From assembly GCA_014526335.1 (NCBI GenBank), contig JACTAT010000035.1, positions 857,467-921,466 on the forward strand: a stretch of DNA of 64,000 nt. Reading direction: 5' to 3'. The notes beneath the pieces are model-generated. The model worked only from the letters and a program-made list of their open reading frames with translations, was not told the DNA's origin and did no database searches. The DNA comes from Chrysaora quinquecirrha. Its lineage: Eukaryota > Cnidaria > Scyphozoa > Semaeostomeae > Pelagiidae. The translations under genes and the position numbers were made by a program. Below are positions 1 to 12,400 of the stretch, one piece after another (the first letter of the stretch is position 1; every line of letters starts with the position of its first letter).

Positions 1-103
1 CCCCTAGGGCGAGCTTTCCTAGACAATAAAATATCAGAAAAACCAATTATTCAAAAAGACTAGAATATTAGAAAATATTAGAAAAAACACATTGTTCACA
101 AAC

Positions 104-2420
104 CTTTGAGTTTACTTGAAGCAGTTTTTTCTATTTCACTTCGAATTTCTTTCATAACTTGATCTCTTTTATCAGGTGACAGTTTCAGCTGTGTTGCAAT
201 GTCATCTTTTAAATCGACAACTGAATCTTCAAACCCTTTTATTGTTGATTGTTCTTTATACAAATTCACTACCAATGCCATAAGCTTCTCTACACCTGTA
301 AGGTCAAAGATTAAAAAATAAAAGAACGGAAAATTAGAGGTGATAGGTCAGAGGTTGAAGGTCAAAAGTTAAAGAATCGAAGTCTGTAGATTAAGGCTTT
401 TTTGATGTAAGGTCAAAGATGAAAGATCAAAGGATTGTAAAATTGGAGGTGATAGTTCTGAGGTGGAAGGTCAAAAGTCAACAGTATCAGGTCAGAGATC
501 ATGAATCGAGAACCGACCAAGACCAAGAATCGAATTCTGTTGGTCAAGGCTTTTTTGATGTAAGGTCAAAGATGAAATTGGAGGTGATAGGTCTGAGGTT
601 GAAGGTCAAAAGTCAACAGTATCAGGTCAGAGATCATGAATCGATAACCGACCAAAACCAAGAATCGAATTCTGTTGATGGCTTTTGTTGATGAACTGTA
701 AAGATGAGAAGGTGCGAAAGAAAGACTCTGAAACGGTGTCAGAAGCTAAGAGGCTAGGTTAAAGGACAAAAAAGAAGTCAGAGGTCAAGGTTGAAACTAT
801 AAATAAACGTAGAAAATTTCAAACCTTTCTCAACATGACTCCTCAGCTGATTATATTCCCTTTTTTCGTTCTCTTCGGAAGATCTCTAATAAGAAAAAAA
901 AACAGTAGAAACCCGCACAAGAACCTACGTTTTTGAAAACAATCTGTTTAGGTTCTTATGAAATGAGATGTACTGTATGCCTTAATCAGAGGTAGAGGTT
1001 CTTAAAAGAGGGTCTCAAGCAAATGCAAGGAAACATAAAGCATGGTTTAGCGGCTTTAGTTGACGCCTGCTTCTCAATGTTCTAAATATAATGATTCTTG
1101 AGTCTATGAAACAGGCTAACCAAGGCACAAGGTGCATTTAAACCGCAGTGAGTGATCCGAGTCAACGTATAATCAAAATCCTCTTTGGATATCAGGTTAA
1201 CAGGGTGTTCTTATTTATTGTACTTATATCCACTGTACTGAATATCCTCCACCGTACTGATGATTTCCCTCCACCGTACTGATGATTTCCCTCCACCGTA
1301 CTGATGATATCCCTCCACTGTACTGAATATCCTCCACTGTACTCATGATAACCCTCCACTGTATTGATGATATCCCTCCACTGTACTGAATATCCTCCAC
1401 TGTATTGATGATATCCCTCCACTGTACTGAATATCCTCCACTGTAATGCACACCTTCAACTGTACTGCACATACATTACCCGGGGTGGGACTATCTTGAT
1501 TCACTTGATTACGTGATGGAGAAAACAGGTGGCAGAAGCTATCACAGCCAATGGTATCATACTAATTATTATAAACATACCTTTCTAATAACCTCCGTCT
1601 TTTGATTATCAGCTGCAATATAATCATCCTCACTATCATGATTCTCTGAGCCTCGTGATGATCTTTTAAGCTGATGCTCCGCAGTTTCCTCCGCATCCGC
1701 TTCTTCATTTAGTAATCTTGCGAAATCGCTTTCACTGACGTCATCATCTGTAAAATTTTGTGAACAAATTAGGTCAAGAGGTCATGCGTATAGTTCATCA
1801 AGAGCATTGACCAAAGATTACAAAAGGTCACCTATTATAGGTTTTATCAAAGATATCAGATGAGAGCTTACTAGAAGGTAAATAGGATACGAAAGGAAAA
1901 AAATCAAAGGTCAAATATCATAGCTATGAAAGATCATAGATCAAAGGTCATCAAAGGTCAACAATCATGGGCCAAAGAAGTTCAAAAATCACAGGTAATA
2001 AAATTTCATAGATCAAAGGGTCATCCAAAGTCAAAGATCACAGGCAATCATATGTCAAAAATCACTGGGCATGAAAGTGCACAGACCAGAGGTCATCAAA
2101 GGTCAATGAAAATTGCAAACCTTCTTTGATGTGTCTTTTAACATCTTTTGGTGCAACATCTTTTGGTGCAACATCCTTCTTCTCTCCCCTTGCAGCCATT
2201 TTTTTCACCCCATCACCTTCCTTCTCATCTTCATCCTCTTCTTCATCAAGAGATCGACGCTTCCTAATTGAGATACTTTTTTCTGCTGATACAGAAATAC
2301 TCTTAACTTCAGCAGGCTGGGTTGCATTTTTATTATCTGTTGTTGGAGTGACAGGTACTGACGTATTGGCTGGTGAAAGCGAGGCGTTTAAAGGTGCTGC
2401 CAAAGATTCCTTCAAAGTTA
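104..2420 (-). CDS. Gene A exons 22-24: Ser/Thr-rich and acidic linkers, last exons in window
   Basis: Exons 2409-2121, 1747-1581 and 287-104. Exon 22 begins with a Ser/Thr/Asn-rich stretch ([15 protein letters not shown]), then [14 protein letters not shown] and a short KDVAP tandem. Exon 23 has LKRSSRG among Glu/Asp. Exon 24 is a charged helix-like segment ([20 protein letters not shown]). Acceptors at 2409 and 287 were picked because they fit the incoming phase 0. The alternative at 2420 has a better polypyrimidine tract but the wrong phase. Exon 24 leaves in phase 1, so the gene continues past the left edge. Confidence 0.55.
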
Positions 2421-5400
2421 CTGATGAGTTTGAGGGAGCTGTGAGATTGAAGATTAGAACGTAAGGCTAGGTGAAATTTTTCGGTACCAGCAGTAAGGCT
2501 GCATGGACATAGATCAAACTAACGACCAAATAACGATTGACCTGAAACTGTATTTAGCCATCGGTGCTTACTTTATTTTTATATTTCTCAAGCAGTTTAT
2601 AGAGCGGAGGTTCAGTGGAAAGGAGGCAGGCCTTAACTACATCTGCAGCAAACTCTATAGCCTTGCTCACAGTACACAAAGGAGCCTAGACTCGGCCTAA
2701 ATTTACAGTGGGTCTGGCCCGGTCCTGGATCAGGCTAGCAAGACACAAAAAACTTTGGGATGAGCAAACCAAGGCTAAGTCCACCTCAGAACCTCGGCCC
2801 AGTTATCTTGGGCCGAGCCAAAGCTTTACGCGTTCACACTAGCCTTGGTCAGGCCCAGGCTTTCATAACACTGGGACGAGCTAGGCTAATTTTTGTAGTG
2901 TGAACAGGGTTTTAGGCCCTGGCGAAACAGGCAAACATTGTTCGTCAAACATCGGAAATTTGCTTGTCTAACAAAATGTTTTATCGTTCGGCAATGTCGC
3001 AAAACATTGCTGGTCAAGCGACAAGCAGAAAATGTTTCTGAAGTTTTTCAAAAACAATGTTTAAGTGGTTCTGCAATGTTCTGTGGCGTATATGAAGCTG
3101 ATCTCGAATGTTTGACAAACAATGTTTCATCAATTGACAAATGTTTTCACTTGAGACAAGAAGAGAGTGTTGTCGAGCAATGTGAAGTGGCCAAACGGTC
3201 AAACATATGTTACTGAAGATTTTAGAAAACATGGTCGAGCGATTCAGCTGGTCAAGCAATGTTTTGCGACATATCGACCTGTCAAACATTGCTTTTCTTA
3301 ACAACAATGTTTGAACAACAATGTTTCATTGTTTGACCAATTTTTTCGCTTGCGAGAAGAAAGTTTGTTGTCGAGCAATGTGATGTAGCCAAACGGTTAG
3401 ACATCGCTTGTAAAGCAATTCTCGAATGTTTGATAAACAATGTTTCATTACTTGATCAATGTTTTCCCTTGTGACAAGCAGAAATTGTTGTCGAGCAATT
3501 TGACATGGCCAAACGGTCAAGCATATGTCACTGAAGATTTTACAAACTTTGTCGAGCGATTCAGCTGGTCAAGTAATGTTTTGCGACTTATAAACCTGTC
3601 AAACATTGCTTTTCTGAACAGCAATGCTTGAACAACATTGTTTCATTATTTGACCAATTCTTTCGCTTGCAAGAAGCAAGATTCATTGTCGAGCAATGTG
3701 ACGTGGTCAAACGGTCAAACATTGCTTGTAAAAAACATTCTCAAATGTTTTAACAGTTATGTTGATGGTTTGGTCAGTCAAGAAGGATATTACAGAAATG
3801 AGCTTTTATGGTAATCTTGTAGGACGAGCATGTAAACAAATGAAAACAAACTTTAAGCTCAAACCTGGTGTAGGTGAAGCTGCTGTTGCGTTTGTCGCAG
3901 CTGTTTTCGTTGCGGCAATCGTGTTATTTGATGCTGTCGAATTCGAAGACACCTAGAGTTAAAAGGAAAGAATTTGAGTGTTCAGTGTTTAAATATTTTA
4001 ATTCATTATTCTATCTTTAGTTGTAAGCTTGTAACGAGTAGGACTAAATATGCTTTCTTCAAGTACATGTTAACATGTTCTACAAGTACAACATAGGGTG
4101 ACGATCAGATACTGCCCTAGTTCAAACCATAAACGAAGATGAAATCTTGGACCAACGAAAAACGAAAGTAAAGTAAAGTAAAGATGTTGTTTTTAAGTCT
4201 ACTACTAGCCTAGGGCTACTCAGTCGGCTTTACACTTTACCGCTGGTCTGGGTGCATATAGCATATAGCAGGGTGCAGCCACACACGGCGCTCATAACTA
4301 CCGACCAGGTACCCATTTATACACCTGGGTAGAGAGAGGCACATTTGTGTTAACAACTTGACCTAGGTTGTTATGTCTGCAACACAAGTGGAAAGACCGT
4401 GGCTCGAACCCACAACATTTTCGTTGTCAGTCCAGCACGCTTACCACTGCGCCACAGAGACAAACTGAGCAACTGCAAAAGCATTTGCCAAGAATGTTTT
4501 CATTGATCAATAACGAAAGTTAGAGGCTCGAACACGATCATGTACCATCCTAATTCTAACCATAAACGATGCCGACTAGGGATCAGCGGGCGTTATTTTA
4601 TGATCCCACTGGCACCTTATGGTAGAACCAGCTAGATTAGACCACGAAAACACTGCAACTTCAAGCAAACTGCTAGGCAAACTTCATATAGCAAGTCAGG
4701 AAGTCTTGTGCCTGCAGAGCCCACACTAGCTTTTTAGCTGCAAAACCCTGACTTGTGTTAACAAATAAAGATAGCTTGCCTGCTTTGTCCATCTTTTTGG
4801 TTATACAGGTAAACTCTTTTTACACAGAAATCAGAAAATCAAAATTAGTATATTAACCTCAGTGCTGTTTGCTGTTCTCGCCTGCGCAGGGGTCGATTCA
4901 CCAACATCTCGTTTGCCCGGATTCTTCGTGTACACAACGTTTGCCTTTCTGGACACAGGAGCCAAAATTTTTACAGAATCGGAAGCGACGTCATTGCCAG
5001 TGATAGATCTTTTTGATATGTCATCAGTTTTGGTGACGTCTTCTTCGAATCGATTGATGAACTCACCATCGCCAGATGCGCCAAGTGTCATGCGTCGATA
5101 TTCAAATTTAGGCTTATCTGGTGAGAAAACATTTTGGATTGTCAAGCAAATTGCTTTTATATAGAAACATGATAATGAGAGGTGAAAAGAGGTCAGTGGA
5201 GGGTTTTAAGAGATTGGAGGGCCTGAGGTCTGTTAGTCAAGCTTACCGACCTTCAGTGCCATTTATATTTCACTAAGATAGTCTGGTTTTAATAACAAAA
5301 GGATTGAAAGGATAGGAGGTAAAAATCAGGTCACTAGAGGCTGAAGGTCAAATGAGCCAAAAGATGAAGATGGGTTTGGGTTTAAAGAAAAGAGAGCTTA

Positions 5401-6142
5401 GCAGTTAAAGGTCAACAGAGGTCACAGGTCGAAGGAGGTCATAGATCAAGAGAAGCAAAAGGTAAAAAAAAGATTGAGAGTTAAAAAGAAACCAAAGGTC
5501 AAACAAAATTAGAAACGTCATATCTTCGTTCGCGTCTTAATCTCCACACTTCATCACCAGTGAAGAGCCTGAAAAAAGGTTAGTGGTCAAAGAGGTCACA
5601 GCTCAAAAAAGGGTCATAGATTAGAGGTGAAAAGACATCATACCATCATTAGCTTCTAAATCTTCTTCATCTTCATCATCAACACTTCTTGTTTGTCTTC
5701 TATAATCATCAATTCCTCCTAAATAAGCAACAAGCAAATCTTTGCCGTTGTCTAAATTCACCCAACTTTCGTCTCCAATTTCAATCGATCTCTTCTCTTT
5801 GTTTTTGTGTTTTGCCGAGTCAACAATTTCAGTTTTCCTGAGGTATTTCTTTGCAGCTACAAAACATAACGGGAATATTATCCATCACACATTATTATCA
5901 CACATTATTTACATGATTGAGATGATAAAGCAATCACTATTTCAGATTCAGATGCGATGGTATTAACTATGCTTTTTTGAAATCAAATAAAAAACCCAAA
6001 AACCTGCTACCTTTATTCCTTTGCCTCTTAAAAACTGAACCCAAAAAACAATGGGATGGAAATAATACAGAAGCGTTATTACTAAATAACTTACCAACCA
6101 TAACTGACATAAATACAGTAACTATCCAATTGACTAACAAAT

Positions 6143-6183
<41 letters not shown>

Positions 6184-6186
6184 GAA

Positions 6187-6217
<31 letters not shown>

Positions 6218-6379
6218 TTAACGAACTAACTAATCAACTAACTAACTTAATAACTGACTTACTAACTAAGAACTATTTTACTAACTAGCTTACACTAACT
6301 GACTAACTAATTAACTAACTTATTAACTAACTAAATAACTAACTAACTAACTAACCAACTAACTAACTAACTGAATAAA

Positions 6380-6411
<32 letters not shown>

Positions 6412-9400
6412 CAACTAATAAACTAACTAACTAACCAACTAACTAACTTAATAACTAACTTACTAACTAAGAACTAACTTACTAGCTAGCTTACACTAAC
6501 TGAGTAACTAATTAACTAACTTATTAACTAACTTACTAACTAAGAACTAACTTACTAGCTAGCTTACACTAACTGAGTAACTAATTAACTAACTTATTAA
6601 CTAACTAACAAACTAACTAACTAACTAATTAACTAACTAAGTAACTAACTAACTAACTAACTAAATAACTAACTTTCCTTACCTTTCAATGAGGCCATGG
6701 CTGACAATTTCATCTCCTCAAGCTCTGGGTCTTCATCATCCTCTCTTTTATGTTTTCCACCTTTTGACTTTCGGAAAACCTTGCTTTTCGAATCTATCAA
6801 AAATTGATAACAATAGATTTTCAAAAACTGCTGTAGTTGATACATAGTTTAAAACATTGTGAGCTGATTTATCAACGAAGAAAAAAGCTTCAAATAATTT
6901 AGAACACAAAAATTATAAGAGTAATTCTCTATTGTTGCTCTCTTGTTCGCTCTGAATCGAATTATTGCTTTATAAGCTTCTACGATTTAAAGAAAATCTG
7001 ACGCACCTGGCAGTAACTTCTTGGCAGCTGCAAAAACGAAAGAAAACATTAAGAAACAGGAAAACTTTGCATTGACTGATTAAAAGAGCCTCACGATCTA
7101 CCTTTGTTAAAATTAGCAACAGTACTGGCTAAGGGCTTCACAATTAACAAAAAGGACGGCATCCGAAGGCCTATTCCGAGATTTTCCTGTGATCCAATCG
7201 GGGTCCAAAGCACAGTCCAAGTCGAGCTTTACAAATTGCTTATGTCGATCCATGAATATGCTTAGATTACTTCCTAGTCAACTATTCAGGCCTATTCTAA
7301 CTAGACTTCCAGAACAAGGACCAGCAAAAAGGAAATCGAGTGGATACCACCTAACCTGTGCCGCGGTAGAGGACGACCCAGAAATACCTGGCAAAGCAAA
7401 CTCAAGCAAAGCAAGGCCTCCAACATGTAGAGCTGACATTCAATGAAACCTTAGAGAGAATAGAGGGAAATGGTGGCTAATCGTTGCCAAATGTTCCAAA
7501 AGGAGGAACTAAGTCTAAGTATTCTAACTAGAAGTGTCGATTGTGTACCATTGAACAGGTTAAGCCGTAGTTTAACTCTAGCTTGTTTTTGCTTTCATTT
7601 ATACAGCAAATGGTTGTACATACGTATATAGAATGTACCGTATTTAACATGATGACTTGAAGTTGAAGAACAACGTACCTTTCAAAGCAGCTTCGGCGGC
7701 TATAAAAAGATAAAGAAAATAAAATAACAAGTCAGCAATTAGATATTTTAATAATCCGAATTCTAATGCCGTAAATCCTCGAATAGGCCCTCGGGGTCTT
7801 TTTGCAAAAATGAATTACAGTGGAGGCTTAGTCGAGAGAGGGGTTTATTTAAAAGGACAACAGCTCCAGCATGTTTTCGACAGAATTTGCAGAGAGAAAA
7901 AAGATAACTTATGTGTATTCTATACTTAATATCATCTGCTTGACAACAGCAAATGGCTGATTATTGGTTGAATTGATTGTAAAACCTGCCAGGACTTGCT
8001 TGGTCCGTATTTTAATTAGTTGAAAGATGCATTATAGACAGAAAGAGATTCATAAATCATTCAAATAATTCCCCATTGGGGCTTATTTGAGCGGAGGGCT
8101 TACCGTTATTTGCAAAAAGAAATTCTTAGGTGGAGGCTTATTCGAGGGGAGGGCTTACTCGAAGGTGGGGGCTTGTTCAAGAATTTATGGTAAATAGGAA
8201 AAAGTAAAAGTAAAAGATTTAGTATCTTCAAACATATGCCTATAGGCTATTTTAGCTCTAACTGATTACATACCTTTCACAAGATTGTTGGCCACATTTG
8301 CTGGAATAATAAGAGCAAAGGATTCAAATAAAAAGGTACAGCAAAAGCGATATTGACTTTGTGTAACCTAAAGTAACTTAAAGTAACTAATGGTAGCATA
8401 TAGTAACTTAAAGTGACCTATAGTAAATTACTAATGGTAGAATAGTAACTTAAAGTAATTTATAGTTACTTATTGTAACTTAAAGTAACTCACTGTCCCC
8501 TATAGTAACTAATGGTGACCTATAGTAACAAATAGTAGTTTGTTATAGCTTATTACTTATTCATAGTACTTCATAGTAACTTACAGTAATTCAATGTAGC
8601 TTTATAATAACTCGTAGTTACTTATAGTAACTTATGGAAATCTAAAGTAGCTTAGAGTAACTTGGAGTAGTTAACTACTTATAGTAATTTATAGTAACTT
8701 AAAGTAAAAAAAAGCAACTGAATGTAGCTTATAGTAACTTGTAGTTATTCATGTTAACTTTTAGTTACTCACAGTAACTTACAGTAACTTATAGTAACTT
8801 AAGGTAACATAAAGTAACTTATAGTAACTTAAAGTAACCTAAAGTAGCTTATAGCATTTTAAAGAAGCCTAAAGTAGCTTATAGTAGCTTAAAGTAACCA
8901 AAAGTAACTTGTAGTAGTTTATACTAACTAAAGCATATTATTAGTGATAAAAACAAAATGAATTTTTACCTTTTGTAGTACCTAGCAGGGAAGAAAATAT
9001 GAAAAAATTAATATTGCAAATAAATTATGTTTGTCAGTACATTTATGAGGGCAAAAAGAACAGAAAATTTTGTTTTGTCTCTCATTTGAGAGTAAAATGC
9101 AACACCAATGGTGGTAGATAAACTCTCAGGGGACAACATTAGAAGATATTCATTAGATCAATTTCAGGCAAAATTACGGGTGGTTTATCAGTAACTTACT
9201 GGAAAATTTACTAGCATCGAATCCCTGTTGTTGCGCCACCGCATCTTTCTTTGCTTCCTCCGCATCTACCTTCTTGAAATCAAAGTCCGTAGGATCATAC
9301 TGTCTGCCATCTAGAATATAATAAAATTTCAAGATGTCATACCCCTGATGAGAGAAATGCTCCCGGGGGTACTCCTTGATATTAACTGACAGAAATGTTC

Positions 9401-12400
9401 CCCGGTTTTTACTTAAAATATTCTCTACAGAAGGGGGGGGGGAGTATTCACAAAAAACCTTGTCAATGGTTCAAAGATTATATTTTCTTTAGCCTGGATA
9501 TAAAATGATTCTGGGTGAGCGGTATAATTATTAGAAGATACAATGGAAACTAACGGTTGCTGGGTTTGAAAACAACGTAATAACCATTGAAGGTGCTGTG
9601 GCATCGCGGTCAAATCCAGCTACAATGCCTGCCAGAATTTGTTGGAGCACCCATCATATTTCCAGCCTTTTTCCCATGAAAGAGTGTTTACAATTCCAAG
9701 CACAATTCACGGACTAAATCCTCCTCCACCTGAAAACAATGTTGTTTTGTTATGTTGAAGGGTGCTGCTGCGCGATTTCAATGTTCATATGCACCTGAAA
9801 AATTTTTTATCATTCAGTAAACCACCATTGTTTGCAGAGGTGGGAGGGGAGATGTTGCGTTGAGTAGGAAATTCAATCTGGCGTTCCAAGTATTCTGGCA
9901 GGCATTGTAGCTTGTGGTGTCAGAAGCTCAGCGAGGTCGGGGTTCGAGCCCCAGTTACGGTAGCATCACAGCCAGGAGGGTCAAGGGCTCGATTAGTTAA
10001 CCTACTATTGAGATCCCAGCGACTGGCGCTTTATACACCATTTCATATTCACAAATAAGTATAATGTCTATTACTATAATGTCTACAATGCACTTACCAA
10101 CTGAATACACAGAATTATGCCAGAAAGCACCACACGGCCTCGTATTGTCACCGAGGCACCTTGAATTGCAGAAAGCATCATCGACTTTTCCATAGCGACC
10201 GAAAGCGTTGCCACAGAAACAGAGATATGAGTATTGCAGACCAGCGAAATTGTATCCTTGATATTTGCATTCCCGCAGACAAACCTCGGGAGTCATAGCA
10301 TAACGCGTGAATCTGCGCTGAAGATCGCGTCCTGGTTTCTTGTCTTTGTAACAACCTTGGTAATCTACGAAGAAAAAAGGTGTTTTACAGATAGATGATT
10401 GGAAGAATTGGGATTGGAAGAAAATATCATCCTTCATTCGATTTTCTTAATCAGATTTCCTCCATAAGTGCCAGGGGTGCTTATTCAAAAGTCCGTCTCA
10501 AAGAGAAGCAATTATTTGAAAATTAATGAATAAACATACGTTTTGACAAAGCTAAGTTTTGCAGCAACTGGAAAAGGGTGTCTGTTGAGTTTTGATACCA
10601 CCAAGTAGGAGCTTGCACTCACACTATCAAAGGAGTGTTTGGGACCAAGCTGATGGGCAGCTCAATCCAAAGGGGGCTCTTTTTCGAGGGTGGGGGCTTA
10701 TTCGAGAAAAAAAGGGTATTCTGCTTTAGCGTTTACATGTAGAATTCCACTCCATCTCCCAGCCTTCTGTCTTGAATTTTAGTTTCTGTTTAATCTCCTC
10801 AGACAATGGGAAAAGCTAGCGCGTGCACATAACGAGCAGTCTCGTCTTACTTTTCTGGCTCTTTTTGTGCCTAAATGGGAATGTTTATCCCATGCAGATG
10901 AGATCTGGCTGGCTGAGAGAAGGAAAACACTTAACTTGGATAAATCATTCCTCATATAAACACAACCTAAGCTACACAAGCCAGTTAAGAACGCTCGTAT
11001 TACCTCCAAGCTCATGGGCTGGAAGGTGTGTAGTAGGACTAATATGCACTCTAATTATGCACATAATCTTTAGTCTGGTTTACACTTGTATATATATTTT
11101 AACAAAAAATCTAGTCATTAGTCAATCTTTAATCTCAGTACGAGTCGTATCTCTTTCGTGCTTTCAGTGACTTACTCAAAAGTAACAGGCGTTTATTCCT
11201 GTTACAGCTTAATCTCGCGGATACAAACAGGCACTTAGTTGTTTTTGCCTGTTTCTGGCGTTTATAAGCTGTCTGACAGAAAAAGTATGTCCAACGGTGT
11301 TTCCACAAGCAGAATCAAAAGGTTTCTCATAAAATGTGTAGAAATACAGTACTCAACACAAAATGAAAAGCCACTAACTTTTAGCTCTCGTGTTGAGATA
11401 TTTCAATTTCTCTCCATCCTTAGTGGAATATTCTTCTTGCTGCGCAGGAGCTTTGACGTCACTGATTGCTGATTGAATGTTTTTTATTGCATCCTTGTCC
11501 TTCTTGGATGCGACGGATGACCGCGCAGGGGCCTGGGTATCAATCTGTTTTCCTTGCAGCGTCACTTGTTGAGCTGGTATTGCCTGAGCTAAAAAAGAAT
11601 TTTACCTTCATTTATAAACAAGAATCTGATCGTTTAAGCGCACTGGGCGATTATTTTAAAAGTGATTCTTATCCTTGGTGTTCTTCCAGGGGGTGCTTAT
11701 ACAGAATGGGCGTTTATATAAGTCTCGATGGATTTTTCCAGGGTGTGACGTATGAGATTTTGACATACAACATGTTGTGTATATACAATACCCGTTTTTA
11801 TAAGGAACACCTTTGTAAGGAACTCGAGACTCCAAGACCAAAGGCCGGTTCTGTGTAGACAGGAAGAGTTCCTTTTCTCACTTAGACTGACCGTCAATGA
11901 ACTTGATTGGTCATCTCACTTAAACCGAAAGCTGATTGGTGTTGAAAAACACAAAACCGATTCAGCTTCACTTTTCTCGTTGGTCCATTTCGATCCACAT
12001 CTGGGTATAAATTCCAGCTCTTAAAGTAGTTAGTCAATTTTTGCGGTCTGTTTCTGACGTCTATACTTTGAGAGGAGTGTCAGACGAAAAAAGCTTTTAA
12101 GAATGTTCAGAAATGTTTCCACTGTTTCTCGAAATTCTGAAATTTTGCACTACTCAAAGTCTGAATAAGAGTATGATAAATTATGAAATCAATCTTATAC
12201 CTTGTACGTTTGCTGTGTTCAGCGGCAGAGCAGGAGCCTCGAGCGGATACTTATGGTTATTATCCAACGGTAGTCCACAGGCACACGGCAAAGTACTTGA
12301 GACAGGTCTTGGGTGACAGGTTTTGGCACAAGCAGCTTCAACCGGGTTCTCTTTTGATTTCACGAATGGTTTTGGTGCACGAGATGGCACAGCGACTGGT

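Noticed and set aside
419..691. 90-residue open frame
   Set aside because: Made of two copies of an AGGTCA-rich duplication inside an intron of the opposite-strand gene; no domain.
4380..4466. Functional tRNA gene on the minus strand
   Set aside because: A- and B-boxes are good, but the stems do not close as a proper acceptor and the sequence runs on into a SINE body and tail.
5515..5570. Extra gene A exon reading [15 protein letters not shown] on the minus strand
   Set aside because: The text looks coding, but no acceptor and donor pair gives the phase 1-1 needed between its neighbours, and the in-phase reading hits a stop.
6122..6676. Telomere-like repeat
   Set aside because: TAAC is a tetranucleotide and not the TTAGGG hexamer; it occurs in several introns of unrelated genes.
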